From the NCBI RefSeq assembly GCF_947623445.1, contig NC_135242.1, positions 16,926,001-16,990,000 on the forward strand: a stretch of DNA of 64,000 nucleotides, given 5' to 3'. A program made the position numbers and the translations under genes. Positions 12,426-26,042 of the stretch are shown here, one piece after another. The notes beneath the pieces were generated by a model. It ran no database searches, was not told the origin of the DNA, and saw nothing but the letters and a program-made list of their open reading frames with translations. Origin of the DNA: Clavelina lepadiformis (taxonomy: Eukaryota > Chordata > Ascidiacea > Aplousobranchia > Clavelinidae). Position 1 is the first letter of the stretch, and each line of letters opens with the position of its first letter.

Positions 12426-12966
12426 TAATTGAATTCTTATATTTATTGTTTTTACCATTTTATCCTTTTACCAGTATGTTTACTGACAACTACTCTTTGA
12501 TTTTGTTTTTGTCTCTTTGTTTATGCGCTTGCCCCTCACTTTAAGAGATAAAACATTTTTTTACGTTTCATGTTGCTTTTTGAATATAAAACCATCTCAA
12601 AATTTTAAGTTGTAGTATAGGTCCTAGGCTTTAATGTTTGCAGTGACCTGCAATTACAGCAGCATTAACGAGGATAGGGTTTATCACGCACACTGTTAGC
12701 TATATCTGCTGTAGGCTTCACGCTTTGTTTGTTATGCTGTATTGTTACGTTACAAAGCTATCATCAGACCACAAGATAATAATTGAATGCTCGTTAAATG
12801 ATGAACAGATAAACAAGAAAGCACTGTATCTTGGTGCAAAATTGCTTGATGTTCTTTTTACTTAGCCGATAGGGTTGGTTTTGGTGAATGCAAATTGTAA
12901 GTTATAAGTAAATTGCAATATAAGGATTTAGGGGACTTGATGATAATTCCCATTTCCCACTAAACA
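12426..12966. other. 5' flank of XKR-A
   Basis: AT-rich sequence without a recognised gene. It should contain the XKR-A promoter. An acceptor-like ggatttag about 40 bases upstream of the XKR-A start codon could mark a 5' UTR intron or trans-splice site. Confidence 0.3.
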
Positions 12967-15900
12967 ATGGATTCTAACAGCCCACTTTTGCAACAAGTCC
13001 TTAATGGTGAGAGTGAACAGGATAAAACACATGAGGCAAGGTATGTAATATCAGTTTGTTGTAAAATCTCACGTGTACTTTGCATGGTTTAAATACATTT
13101 TGGGCATTTATTTCAGTCTTTGACACAAACATGTGTCATGGTCAAGAAATGCAACAAAATCTTTGAAAAACAGGCAAGCATATTCTAAAGTCCACACACA
13201 ATATTAAATTACCCCAACTTGAAGCTATGTTTCTAATTAATATATCACATAAAAATGAATTTAAATAGTTACCAATGCTGAACAACAGACTAGCTAATAA
13301 AAGTTATTTTTGTCATTTTCATTGAATGGAGTTTTCAGCAAGGTTTGTCAGGTTATTGGCCCTTTTCTGAGGTTTTCTCTCTTGCATCTCTTACTTTTTA
13401 AGAACAATGTCAATATAACCTCCATTTTTTCAGTATTTAAAATAGTGATTCAGTGACATCATAATTAGTAATTACCGTTATTGTGACTTTTATCTATAAA
13501 AGGATATTATGTCAAGGGCCGATTTATTAATCTTTCCACACTATTTTTATCTGTATTGACTTCAAAGTGCATCAGAAATCAGTTTTGCATCAGAACCCAA
13601 ATAATGTAATTTTCAAATGTTATGACTAAACCAAAAATGATTGAGAGCAAAGTTTTACAGAAGTTACAATATGTTTTATAGAGCAAACAATAGCTCTTGG
13701 TGTATATTTTGAAATCGCTGGTTTGTTACTGCTAGTTACATTAATTATTGCGTTGAACAATTAGATTTTTTGTTTAGCCCTATAGTATCAGTACCATACC
13801 AAAACGATTTTTACTTGTGTGCTCACTGCATATATTGTTGCATTTGTTGATATAATCATTCCAAAAAGTATAGTAAGTTAGTAACAGAAACTTTTTTGCC
13901 CATTTATTATACCCAACAAAAGTGTTCTTTCACTCAACAAGTCTCCAGGATGTTAAAATTTAGTTTGGCTGGAAATTTAATTTGAATAAGTTTTGTATGG
14001 CTGAAATACTGTGCCATGTATATACACGTGTGAAATACATGTACTCCTGGGTTTTGGTTTATAAGTTCTTGGGTTTTAAGTGAGTTCATTTTTAATAGTA
14101 CAATACGTTACTTCAAAGAAGATCCAATGTTTTTGTTTTATTGGTTTTTGCAGAGCTATCATTTTGTGTTCACATGATGAAACAGATTCTGCATTAATCA
14201 GGCCACCTAAACTGGGTCCAAAACGTAAGTCTTTAGTATTTGTAAATGGCGTTTAAACAGGAATATGTTTTATTCGTTCCTTTGTAATCTGTAGCTAATA
14301 ATACAATGACCTTGATTGCTCGTCCTAACTCCACACATTTTTAGCTGATCTTGAGAGTTTTGAGGAAGCATCTGAACATAATTCTGAAGAGGAAATCAGT
14401 CAGGTTAGTTTACATTGTTATTTTTGCATGTTGATATGATATGCAGAGAATGTTTGAAGTTAATGTGGAAACGACTTTGAGACTAAACTTTTTTGTGAAT
14501 TATAAGATTAGATTTATTTTAGTTTGAATTAGCCAAGTTTTGAAATATATTCCAGTACAGTAGGTTTTGTTTTAGACGTGATCCTTTCTAGCAAAAATAA
14601 CTCGTAACAACACTGTTTATGCACAATATTGCATCTCCTCATTTTACAAATATAAAAATTTAAAGTACTTTTAAGTGCATGACCTTTTTTTTAAGTAAGT
14701 TACTTAAATTTCTTTTAACTGTGACTGGTTGTATTGTTGCATAATGCAAATTGTAATAAATTGCATAATGCAACAAGACATATTTATTTTAGATGCTAGT
14801 TGAATTGTGTCACAATGGCAGCATGCAGACAAGGAATTCACAGGTTGAATGAATAGTTTCGTACTATTAAGTCCACAATTAGGCTTGCATTAGCTATTGG
14901 ATTGAAACAATAATTGCAACCGCTCTCCACTAGTTATGTGACATATCAAGTGTGGTATGCAAAATGCACTTATTTCTTAATGCAATATTTAAAGGATAGA
15001 TCATTTTCGGTTTTTATGAAAATTTCTTTCCTTTGTAAAAATATTTGTTTAACAATTTTGCTGGGCTAGTGTGCATGTTTTGTTGGATGTCAAGTAGCTA
15101 TGCATAAAGCTGAATGATATTGTGATATTTTTTGATTGATACAGTATGATTAATACAAAGCCTTGCATGATACCCCCAGTCCGGCCAGTGACACCATTTT
15201 ACAACGAAAGCCTGAGCTTTATGTTTGTAAGGGTAATGACCATTGTCCATACTTTATCCACATCTTTATCATTTGTTGTTTTTATGCAAGCATTTGATAT
15301 TCAGTGATATGATGTTATCTACAGAGTGAAGCTGCTTCCACATTTTCTTTCACTTTTCATGCTCTATTCAACCACAAGAATTTCTGCAAAGCTTCAAAAT
15401 ACACAATAATAAGCCTTTGCTTAAACTTAGGTATGTCTTAATATTATCAATGATACGGTGGTTTGAGTTAAAGTTTTAACCAATAAGTTGGACTGAATAT
15501 TTCCTGATTGTAGTAAAACCATGCTGTTTTGCTTACTTGTTCAGTTTTTTACTACATCCATTGCAAATGGTGATTTAACCCAGTTTATACTTTTTCAAGC
15601 TCCTATTACCATTTACTTATTTGACTTTGTAACCGATTGGGTGAATGGATTCAGCTATTGGAATCGAAGAGAGGAAAACAAAGACAATATCTTTTACTTT
15701 GCACTGACTATTTTTGTCATTGTTTTACCAGCTGTTGTTATGCATGTAAGCGCAAGAATTCACATTTTGATGACATTAAATGCATTAAAGAAGTCATCTG
15801 CTTTGCCATCTGTTTTTCATTTGCTACTAATCTATGATTTTTGATATGCTGATTCAGTAAAACGTATATTTTTAAAACAGATTTTTTCGGCTTGTTGGGA

Positions 15901-18900
15901 AATTGAAGCAAATGAAGACAAGAAAAAGCAAGAAAATAAGACTGCAGGTGGATGTTGCTTCTTCTTCAGCATGGCTCTAATGCACATTCTGCAAATTGGA
16001 CCAGTGTATAGGTAAAATTATTGTAGCATATATACGCCAGAGCTAGGTAACCGTTTTTTTTTAAAGAGCAGTCTTTCCGCGTCTTATTGTCAAAACGAAC
16101 TCTTATTTGTTTATATATTAGCCTACTTTATTTTTTGCCATGGACTGTGGGAAGTGAAAATATTGCTGCTAACCTTGTTATAGCAAAACATAATGAGAAA
16201 TACGCTGAAAAGCAGCAAAATCCGGAGGTTTAACACATGCAAGATGTTAACTATATGTAGTGGTGGTTGTGCTATCACATTGGATGGTTAGCACAGCCAT
16301 GAAACCCATTAAATGCTTATGTTGACAAAACAAAATTATTGACTTAAACATTAACTAAAACAAAAATAACACACAGTAAAATAATCACAGAATATTAAAA
16401 ATTAAATCAAGATAAACTGGGGGAAACAAAGAGGACCTGCTTGTGAGGAATTGCTGTTGTGAACATGGATGGTTAATATAAAACCCCACCAAAAGAAACA
16501 TCGTCTTAGGGATCAAAAATCCCATTTTTGTGGCCAGGGTGAGGGAACAGTATCAGGGCCCTCAGGTGCACGAAATACATGACAATGAATGTGATATTTT
16601 AAAATGGCATACCTCAAACCTCAACATTTCCTTGAACATAATTCAACCGCAAATAACTACGTTGACTATAACTTATACACAAGGTTCATCAAATCCAAAA
16701 CAGAATAATATTTCACAATTGACATAATAACTTAAGTTAGACATTGCAATTCTGTTCTTTCTTATGCCCAAAGAGCGTCATGCGTGGGCAAAGGTCAACA
16801 CTCTACATTATTGCTAATTTATCAATCAAAAGATTTTGATGTGAAGGTTGAGGAGTAGAAGGGAATGATAGCCAATATATAGCCAATATAGCCAAGCCAG
16901 CAATTGGAGCCATCAACACACTTCCTTTAAAAGATTTCAACCGCAGAGAACTAACTAATCTATATCCGGATGTAAGCCATGTATGCTTTGCTTTCTTGCC
17001 TACTGAAAGCTAACCACCGGTAGAGGAGAAGCAGCTTGTACTAATTTTACTCCTGAGTTCGAGATAGTAGTTGTTGCTGTGAAGTGTGCACTTTGTGAAA
17101 TAATCTCTTACTGGCAATCATATTCTGTCATGATTATTAATGCAAAGTTCGCTTGTTGACCAGTGGATAGATCTAAATGATTTTCAAGGCATTTTTTGTA
17201 CTCATAATTCTTGCTTGTAGATATGTCAGAGCTGCTTACTATGGTTTGAAATCAACTAGTCGTAAAGCAGATCTCCAACCAGCTCTCCATGACCACTTTT
17301 ACAGAAAGGTTGTATGTAGGCTTCGGTGGTTATAACTGTAGTTCTTTTCAAAAGTGACATACTGTTATCTGTTAATTAATCTTCTGAAAGAATGTATAAA
17401 ACAAGGGTATTTCTGTACTTTCAGTGCCATGCAGAACTAGCAGATGTTGATTTCTTGAGGATGGTGGAATCATTCTTGGAAGCAGGGCCACAGTTAGTGT
17501 TGCAGATTTACATAATGGTCACAACATTGCAAACTCCATTCATAACTGGTAAGTTATTTTAATGATTTGTATTGACTTGTTTTCGATAATATTCATTCAG
17601 TACATTTCTGCTTGTTTTGATCGCATTGATCGTGCATGCATATATGAAAATGCTATTGTTTTGTTAAAGTCGTTATTTGTATTCATGATCGCTGGCAATG
17701 CATTGTAATCGTTTATGTTGCTTAATACACTTATATCTTTCATAGTCTTGTCATGTTGTGTGTCATTATTTGGAATGTCAACTTCCCCAGTTGCATATGA
17801 ACGAGCTTTACGAATTGCTGTGCAAGACAAGGTGCAACTGTCAATTATCGGAACTATTGTCATGTTTTTGTACAGAGTATGCAATATTACTTCACGGGTA
17901 AGATAAAATGTAATAAAGTATGAAATAAAATATGCAATGTGGCATTATCTGAAAATATTATACTTTTTTATCTAATAAAATTTTCTAAGAACATCTTTCC
18001 TTAGTATATTTTTACTAATGACTTGTGTAACATCGCATTTTGTTGTTTTATTTAACGGTCACAACAGGAAAATGGTAAGCTAAAATCATTTAATTCTAGT
18101 TGCCAGCCATGTCCGAAAGCATCGAACATCATAAAAATATTAAAGACGTGGTGTTTATTATTATTAAGGTTTTTGCTCTGGCCTTACTTCTGAATCTGCA
18201 TTTCTGGATTTGGATAAGTCTATTTGTGTTTCACTGGTTTTTAATGACATTGATGATACTCCAACAAAATACCAATTTTTGCCCTACAAAAGCTAAGGAG
18301 TGTTTCTACAATGTTATCATTGGGTAAAATGTTATGATAAAACAAGTCCATTTGTCAAATGTTTAACTCTGGGCGACGTTATAGGTGTTAAATTAAAATT
18401 GCGTTTTCTAAATAAATGTGGCAGATCGCTATAGGGTATCATAATCATATGAGATATTTCAATGATTGCAGGTTTTTTTACACTTTTGATTACTTCAATG
18501 TTCAAAATGGAAACAGCAACAAGCGTAAACTGGGATTTTATTATAGCATCACCTTCATTGAAGATGTAGTTATCGTGATATCATGGTATTTTTTTCGACA
18601 TGGTGGAAGTTTACTTGATTATGTTATGGGTACAACCTCAACTACATCAAGCAATGAACAAGTCAATTCCACTGTTTTGCCTGAATTAGTCCCAAACCAT
18701 GGCACTGTTCAAGACCAAATTGCCCTCATGCTGGTACTTGTAACAATGGGTGCATATTTATTGGGTGTGATTTTTTTAATATTGTACTACACGGTGTTTC
18801 ATCCGTCTACGGCGAGTAAATACAACATACAAGACTTTTTTCATTGGAAACGACATATAAAGAGATTGAAAAACAAACAAGTACCAGAAGAAAAACCAAA

Positions 18901-18964
18901 CAATTCCACTGGTGAAATAAAACCTCGGGACATGGTTGTAGTATGTCATGAAAGTGCTGTTTAA
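12967..18964 (+). CDS. XK-related membrane protein A (lipid-scramblase family)
   Basis: Twelve exons with consistent phases give 549 aa: 12967-13040, 14154-14224, 14345-14403, 14793-14843, 15325-15430, 15600-15745, 15881-16011, 17221-17308, 17425-17548, 17746-17897, 18169-18323, 18472-18964. About 100 hydrophilic residues precede a polytopic core. The core has the family hallmarks IYLFDFVTDWVNGFSYW, ACWEIE, LMHILQIGPVYR, FLEAGPQLVLQIYIM, FLYRVCNITSR, LALLLNLHFWIW and a final SWYFFRHGG segment before a short polar tail ending HESAV. XK/XKR proteins are multi-pass plasma-membrane proteins, and several of them (Xkr8, Xkr4, Xkr9, CED-8) scramble phospholipids to expose phosphatidylserine in apoptosis. 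The N-tail contains DETD followed by S at residues 33-36, a caspase-like site. Exon 11 uses a non-pyrimidine-rich acceptor (attattaag), placed by match to XKR-C. A candidate poly(A) signal, AATAAA, lies at 19782. It is the first of three tandem paralogues. Which vertebrate XKR it matches is unresolved. Confidence 0.9.
16136..16315. repeat. Dispersed repeat R1, copy in XKR-A intron 7
   Basis: Matches copy 1 at 11155 along its length, including GCTAACCTTGTTATAGCA, ACACATGCAAGATG and GGATGGTTAGCACAGCCATG. Same orientation as copy 1 and more diverged. Confidence 0.55.
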
Positions 18965-21072
18965 AGTTTATTAATTACACGCTTTTATGTGCTTGTTTTT
19001 CGACCAATCAAAGTTCTTGTAAAGTTTTGAGTAAATTGATAGGAATATTTCAGAGTGAAAAACAGTGGGCTCTGTACGGATTTTAATTATTTTTTTTGTG
19101 AACAAAAAGTACACAAACATTGCTAAGCTGTGTTATTTATTGTAATGTACCAAGAAACTATGAAAAAACGTTTAGTTTTTAGGTTTTTGTAAATTTTTGT
19201 TAACGCTTTGCGTACTCTTTGTATTCTTTTTGTTTTCGGGTAGACATCGCTCTGCTCGTTCCTGGCTATTTCATAATTAACATGTGACAATTTTTACATA
19301 ATCATCGCTAGAGTACTTCATATTTTTAGGTGCATTTATTCATTTTGTTCTTACTGTGTTTACCGATGTCTTTTGATGTATTATCTGAACTATATAAGCT
19401 TATTGCCCGACGGTAATACAAATGTCTAAGGCTTTTTTATTTTTTACTTTTGTGCTGTACTGTGATCACTGGATGTCACATACCGCTCCCAAGCTGCTTC
19501 CCTCTAGCCCAGGTCTGCTCTGCCTTTTATCAATTTAGATCTTCATACCTCTCAACTCGCTGGGGGTCATGCAATTGTTGTTGACCCATTCCTGTTGTTT
19601 GTTTCTGTGATTGTTTTGTGAAATCTATGCATTTTTTATTAGTTAACCACGCTTGTCAATTAATTATTTTTAATTTTCAATTGCTTTTCTTTGTGACTTT
19701 CTTTGTGGTGACTGAAAGCTATTTAATAGTTTACTAGAAGTCTGGAGCACAAATTTTCACATTTGTAGATTGTTTGTAATTAATAAATTCATCGGTGTTA
19801 TTGAAAAATAACCTTGCTGCATTAATTAACACTGAAAAAGTTGAAACGATTTTTTTATGAAATAGAGTGTGTGCCACTTTATCACAGTGGGGATCTTATA
19901 ATAGGAATTAATCACTCATATGATGCAGTACCGTTTGATCAATGCAGTAAGTTCTATAAATCTAAGAAACAAATAAGTAATATGTTTTTATTTTGCGCAC
20001 GTACCGGTATTGTTCTGCAAAAAAGCAGCCATCTAAAGAATAAATCTGTTCTCTTATGTCTATCTGCAGTATGGCACCTTTTCAGGAAAATTAATATTGG
20101 AAAAGGCACTTTTAAAAGTTTCTTTTGTACTGTAGCTGTTGCCTACTATTTGATTGTATTTTGCGTTACATAATATATTTATCAATAGCCAACCAGAAAA
20201 TAACATGCTCTACACACCAGAGAAATAGGTACGTTACATTTCTTGACGTTGTTGTTTTAAATTCAGCATTTCCAGATAGCTGCTGAATTTTAAACAAAAT
20301 GCGTTTTGCTGAACATATGGGCACAGGAGAATGCTGTTGGCTTATTTACTTTCATTGGCAACTAATCAACTCTTTGCTTTTATCTGATATTGAATAAGTT
20401 AGTTCCAGTAATTTATAACTATCTGTATGATTAGCTACAGTAGGCCTACATGATGATAGCAATAGCCATGGCCACAAGGGTAGATTAATTATTTTATCTA
20501 CGTCACATGCTTACATAACGTTTTCACACTCTTCTTGTTTTAGAGACTTTTTGCTTCTTTTGTCTTTTCTACAGTAGGATAAAAAAATAACTGTCACCGA
20601 CGTTGCGTGTCAAACAGAGGCAAAACGCTATACAATAAATTAATAGTAGACAAACTAATCCTGTGGTGATTGACAGCGCGGTTTACAAAACAATATAATA
20701 TAAGTTGTTCAAACAATAAACGATGGTAATGACAAACGTGAATGTGAGTCGCCGACTGGTCGATGAATACACAAGCAATAAATTCAGTGTACGTTGCTGG
20801 TTTTCTCTTCTCATCAACGGATTATCACAGGCATACGAGAAAAAGATTATGTCGTCATATCGTTATCTCTTGGAAGGGCCATTTTAATACTAATGTGTAT
20901 TGTGTATTAACATTTTTCTTGTAACGAATGTACTAATTGCTATACATAAGGATAACCTATTTGTCAAATGGCATTTTACTATAAGTCTCCATAATCGCTT
21001 TCTACCTTCATAGCAGCACGTCAGTAAGCAATATATGTAACAGCGGCGAAAATGTTTTCTTCACATGTTAAT
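18965..21072. other. Spacer between convergent XKR-A and PRC1
   Basis: It starts with the XKR-A 3' UTR; AATAAA at 19782-19787 is a candidate poly(A) signal. A fragment of repeat R2 (TTAAATTCAGCATTTC ... AATGCGTTTTGCTGAA) lies at about 20246-20330. A 110-codon open frame near 19841-20173 lacks an ATG, motifs or splice context and is not called. Confidence 0.45.
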
Positions 21073-24000
21073 TTATAGTCCGTAAGCACTGCTTCGAGAA
21101 TTGGGTTCTTTGGCGACCCTTTCCTGAAGCAAAGCATCAAACTCTCGGTGATTATCAGCAGCTGGAAATATTGTTTCGTCTCTTACTGGCTCCCCTTGCA
21201 AGGTTTCGCTGAAGTTTACTTCAGTTAAGCTCATGTGGCTAGAATCAATTTTTGACGAGTGAGCTGAACGTTGACCCTGTGTGCAGAGAAGAATAGCTTT
21301 TCTTGAAGTGTGGGGTTTATTTAAGTCAATTTATTTTGACTGTTTATATTATATCCTTGTATTTATTGTTAGGGAACATGTCCTCTACATCTTCCAATAG
21401 TGAAGTCGATTCGTTGTTTGTGATATTTTGGTTTTAAATTCGTTAAACTTAAAAACTATTTTGTTAGTTTAATGGCCATGCTAACCTACCATCTTATAGA
21501 ACAATTCTATTATTGCTATCTTGCATGTTTAAGCCCTTGGGCTTTGCCTGTAACTTTATGCATATTGCATCTAAAACCAACAGAAAAATACCCTTCTGTC
21601 AGTTTCAAATGAGAAACTTTTCTTAAAGTTATGTTTAAAGTCTTAAAATTAAAAAAGCTTTCTATTTTTTCAAATCCTTATAGTGATTGCGTATAATATA
21701 GGTTTTCTATAGCTTTCCAGAACGAAGCTTTCGCAGCTCTTTGTGAAAGTTTCCCTCGTAAATTCATTGTAAATTTACTTAATATAATGCCAACAATGCT
21801 TACCCTGACGCATCCTAGAAATGTAAGTATGTTTTTGTCGTGTTTCTCTTTATATTCTTTCCCATCTTTACCAGCACAATTTGAATAGTATTCTCCGCAC
21901 TCGTACCGCTTAGCGGCTTCACCGCTGGCAAGTGGAAGTACATTCAAGTTTCCTTCTAAAGGTTTTGCACTCAACGTCAAACTTGTGTTCTCACAACAAT
22001 TACGACAAAAATTTGGCAAAAAGATTTATGATATCGATGAAGATTTTAGAAACAGGACGTTCAGAAAATGTTGAAAGCAAAATTTAAATACCGATTTTCT
22101 TTGATACAGTTTGTCGCTTGAAAATAGAAAGGCCCACTTTTGCCAGATTGCTTTCTGACTTGGATCGTCGACGCAATTTTCTCGTCTCTGCCATTGCTGG
22201 GATGAAAGTTTTAGCTGGCATAGTGTCAGTGGTGTTGGAAACGCCTGCTGCTGTCGCCATTTTTCCTATAAAATTTAAAAGGTTGTTTCCATCCCAGCAA
22301 TGGTAAGTATGTATGGATGGATGTAATGTTATGTAGCCCACTCCATAGTGTTCAAGATTTCAGTAATAACTTATAGGCTACCTTTTTTCCCAGGAATTGT
22401 AGCAAACTTTCCTAAGTTTGATTTCATTGGAACTCCTTGTACATCTCCCCAGGACGTCAAGTGTTTAGATGCATCACATTTCGGCTCCATGGTTTTATCC
22501 GATTTGAGACGTTTAGGGTCGGAGCGGTTTGGTTTATTCGGGTTGGTGCTCCCATATCGCATTTCTTCTTCGGTTTCTTTCTTGCGTTTAAGTTTTCTTT
22601 GCATGTGAAGTTTACCACGAATTTCGATAAATTTTTTCCAATGTATTTCAAAATACGCATCCAATGGTAGGTCATTTGCCAAAAATTGAACACCTAAAAA
22701 CGTAGGTTATTAAATATGAAGAACATTTTTAAGATTAACTTTAGATTTTATAACTATATAGTAACGTGTATCATAAACGATAGCCACTACACTCTGCTAT
22801 AATATAATGTGTAGGCTATGTTACTTTCACAGAACCACTGAAACACTGTAGCACAAATACAGTATTGTGTTTCAAAGGCTATATGCGCGATAAAGGCTAT
22901 CAAAATCGGCCAGGTTTCCGTTACCTTTAGCAGCAGTCCATTGTTCTGCGGCGTTTAGCGCGTTTTTTTCCATCCTGTGCATTTGCTTTTGGAGTTGTTT
23001 TCTCCCCCTCTCCTCGGCCAAAAGTTTTCCACCTGGAATATTACGGAATTATATATTTGGTTTTAGAGTTTCTTTAACTGAAATTATTTAAGCTTAATAG
23101 AAACTTTTTGGTAGCAGTAAAACAAACGTCGTTATTGGTTGTTTTAAATTATGTTGTTATAGCAATTGGATCGAAATGTTAAACTTTTGCAAACGTAGCC
23201 TATATACCTCGATTTTTCAAGCGACTAGGATCATGTGATCTCTCCTCCAGTTCCAATAAATGGTCAAAGGCTGCTTTCCAAGTTTGTAGCTTATTAACAA
23301 CAAACTCTCTATCTTTGGCACATGCCTCCTTGACTCTGACATTTTTCTGAAGTTGTTGAAGAAAGTCCTGCAGTTTCTTAAATTCACACTAAAAACATAT
23401 ACAATTTGTTAATTTTTCACCTTTTCTTAATATTAATACGAAATTAGTTCTAAATGTCTTTATAAAAAAAATCGTTTACTATAGGTTGATCCTCTTCACT
23501 CTCCATGAAGTTATCAGTTTTTAATTTTGCGAGTTTCTGCTGAGCTTCTTCAATCTGGCATTGCAAGCGACTCTCTTCTAATTTCTTCAATCTTTCTAGT
23601 TCATTCTTAAGCGCTTCGATTGCCTTTTCAGATATCTAATCAACTCAGAAAACATGTCAAAATGTTTTCACAAAAAAATATGAGTTACCGTTACCAACTA
23701 AATTCGCTACCTGGTCGTTAATGATCATGTATTTTTTTTCAAAGTCGTCACATTCTGTCTTAGCCATTTCAAGCCTTTGCCAGAGCTTTGTAATTTCATT
23801 TGCAAAGTTGCTGGCAGTTTCCTTACGCAACATAAACACCATGTTATTCGCCATTGTTTCAATGGTTTGTAGTTTTTCATCAGACAAAGGAAACATTGGC
23901 TTGGCGTTTGCCACAATTGCTGCCATAAAGCCAGCTTCTGTTGGGCTTCCGTACTTGTCAAGTTTTTCCATTATGTTAAACCGCAGTGTTTCATACCTCA

Positions 24001-25198
24001 GCAACCTGCAAAACGTCTGTTGGTACTTACGCACATTCTAAAGATACACAATGCAAGTTTTATGTGAACTTGAAGTTACAAAAACAAACATCAGAAATTT
24101 TTGTTTAACTAATACATATAACACAAAAAACTCCAATATGAGCACGTGATCATGTAAAGCAGTGTGTGCTATAAAAACGCAATGGTGTAGTCTACGTAGC
24201 CTAAATCAGTTTAAAAAAAAATAAAAAGATATTGGGTTACACATACCGTTTGTCATAATTTTCTTGCAACGCTGCTACTCTTGATCCGATGCTTGCTATG
24301 TTGGATTCTGTAAGATACGAGTCAACATCGCAGGTGTATTTTGGGTTTTGGTCCAGCTGCAAGCAGAGTTTCTTTTCGCATTCAATGTATAGTTGGACTT
24401 TTGCCTTTCGCGTTTCTTGTATTTTTCGCAATTTTATCACTTCGTCTCTTGCATTCTTTTCCTTGAAAAATAAATTAGTTTTAATTAATTATTTTCATAA
24501 AGGATGAACTAGAGTCAAACGTCTTAAACAGCTTTATAAGTTAACTGGCTTTAGAAATTTCTTTATCACTTGCGTCACCGGCATGCTCGGGAGGATGCAA
24601 AACGTAAGACTTCGTTTTCATATGAATGAAACTCGCTATGGAACGGAGAAGTTAAAAATGAATTGATTTTTCACCTTTAGCAGCAAACTACCAGAAATTC
24701 CATGGGATAAGGATGAAGCAGATGAAGAAGTTTCGTTTGAAGGAAGTGCAAAGTGTTCAAGACTAGATTCTTGACTGTCGTCGATGCATAGGAGCTTCTT
24801 TAGAGATGCCGCTTGCTGGCTATAGCGCTTAATTTTTTCTTCAAAGTTCTTTTGGAGTTTTAATTCTTCATCAACCATGTCTTTAAGGAGATTTTCCATG
24901 TGACTGCAAACTGTATTACCTCTGGCTTCCATCTATATAAAAGAATTAAAAAGTTTTTTACACTTGGATATAGATAAATCATAACAACATTTCCGCAATT
25001 GTTTTAAGAAGTATATAGGCCTCCCAGATGCCGTTATAACGTACCATGCCAATTTCCATCAGCATGCAACTTCCTATTATTTTATACCTGTTTATCCGGT
25101 ATTCCAATTTCTGTCCATATTATCTCTAGCTGCGATAGGTATTTTTGCATAACGTTTAGTAAGGACATTTCAAGTGGTTGTGTTCTTCTACGGGACAT
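21073..25198 (-). CDS. PRC1: PRC1, microtubule-bundling regulator of cytokinesis
   Basis: PRC1 (MAP65/Ase1 family) cross-links antiparallel microtubules in the spindle midzone and recruits kinesin-4 and other cytokinesis factors. Eleven phase-consistent minus-strand exons give 688 aa (human 620): 25198-25088, 24932-24675, 24461-24247, 24005-23711, 23635-23480, 23388-23208, 23032-22925, 22693-22382, 22265-22092, 21924-21872, 21276-21073. The N-terminus MSRRRTQPLEMSLLNVMQKY then LEIIWTEIGIPDKQ matches the family dimerisation helix. A long coiled-coil/spectrin-like rod follows. The family signature DPSRLKNRGGKLLAEERGRK is split by the exon 6/7 border, near residue 400. EEEMRYGST then begins a basic, Ser/Thr-rich tail. 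The last exon reads GQRSAHSSKIDSSHMSLTE and ends SSAYGL. Exons 8-10 code the poorly conserved tail and are supported mainly by splice phase; exon 8 has a weak gtagcc donor. Reading through that donor would end the protein shortly afterwards, a possible isoform. The last intron holds an R1 repeat. Confidence 0.92.
21465..21585. repeat. Dispersed repeat R1, inverted copy in last PRC1 intron
   Basis: Reverse-orientation match to copy 1: AATGGCCATGCTAACCTACC, TCTATTATTGCTATCTTGCA and GCCCTTGGGCTTTGCC all occur in the reverse complement of 11205-11335 with few changes. It is the copy closest to copy 1. Confidence 0.6.
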
Positions 25199-26042
25199 GT
25201 TACAAATATTTTTATGCTAAACGTTTGTTCAAAAATTCTGCTGTGATGGGGAAAAGTACAGAAAACTTAACGCACGCATCCAGCTTTGTGAATTTCCTAT
25301 AGCTAGCTTTAGCAAATGATTGGTGTATTAACCTATCTTTGTTCACCATCTATACTCTATAGCCTGCCGTGTAAATTGTTTGCGTAAAACGACATTTCCG
25401 TTTTACAAATTCCACATCTGCTTTTTGCATAAAATGAACTTTAAATACAATTTAAATATAGCAGTCGTTCTACACAGGCACACAAGTTTTCTTCTTCGTG
25501 TTTACGTTCATGAGTGAACATGAAGAAATAATAACATTTGCTCGCTGCGAAGCACTGATCTGTAAAAACTTCAAGTCGTAACATTCTCTAATGAAGTTTT
25601 ACTTTAGCAAGAAAGTTCCATGCAAGTATATACCCTTTCAAGTCATTTCAAACTGATTCAGCTGAAACAAAGTACCGAACACGTTTATACCAGGCTATCA
25701 CTTATCATCAACGCGACTGGTAAAAAAGAACCGTAAAACGGAAAATGTGCCCCAAGTCAGGAGCGTCTTCGCAAATTTAACACCTATTGCTGATAAGAAT
25801 TTGTTTTGTTTGATGCTTGTTTCATTGTTACAAACTTAATTTGTTATAAAAACTTAGGTTTGCCTGGTGCTGTATGAGACATATTTACCGGCATATATGT
25901 TGTTGTAATCAGCCAGAAAGGATTACATGAAATTATAATATATCAACTAAACTTGCCATAAAGTCACTCGAATTAAAGTTTTGTTTATTCCATTTTATAT
26001 CCAAAACAAAGTTTTACTACTTTTTAGTGGTTAGCCCGCTGT
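25199..26042. other. PRC1 upstream region
   Basis: AT-rich spacer between the PRC1 start and the tRNA duplication. An acceptor-like acgtttag precedes the PRC1 ATG by about 25 bases on the minus strand. Nothing else was recognised. Confidence 0.35.

Noticed and set aside
19841-20173. A 110-codon plus-strand open frame downstream of XKR-A
   Set aside because: It lacks an ATG at its start, has no motif or splice context and lies in AT-rich spacer; it is likely chance.
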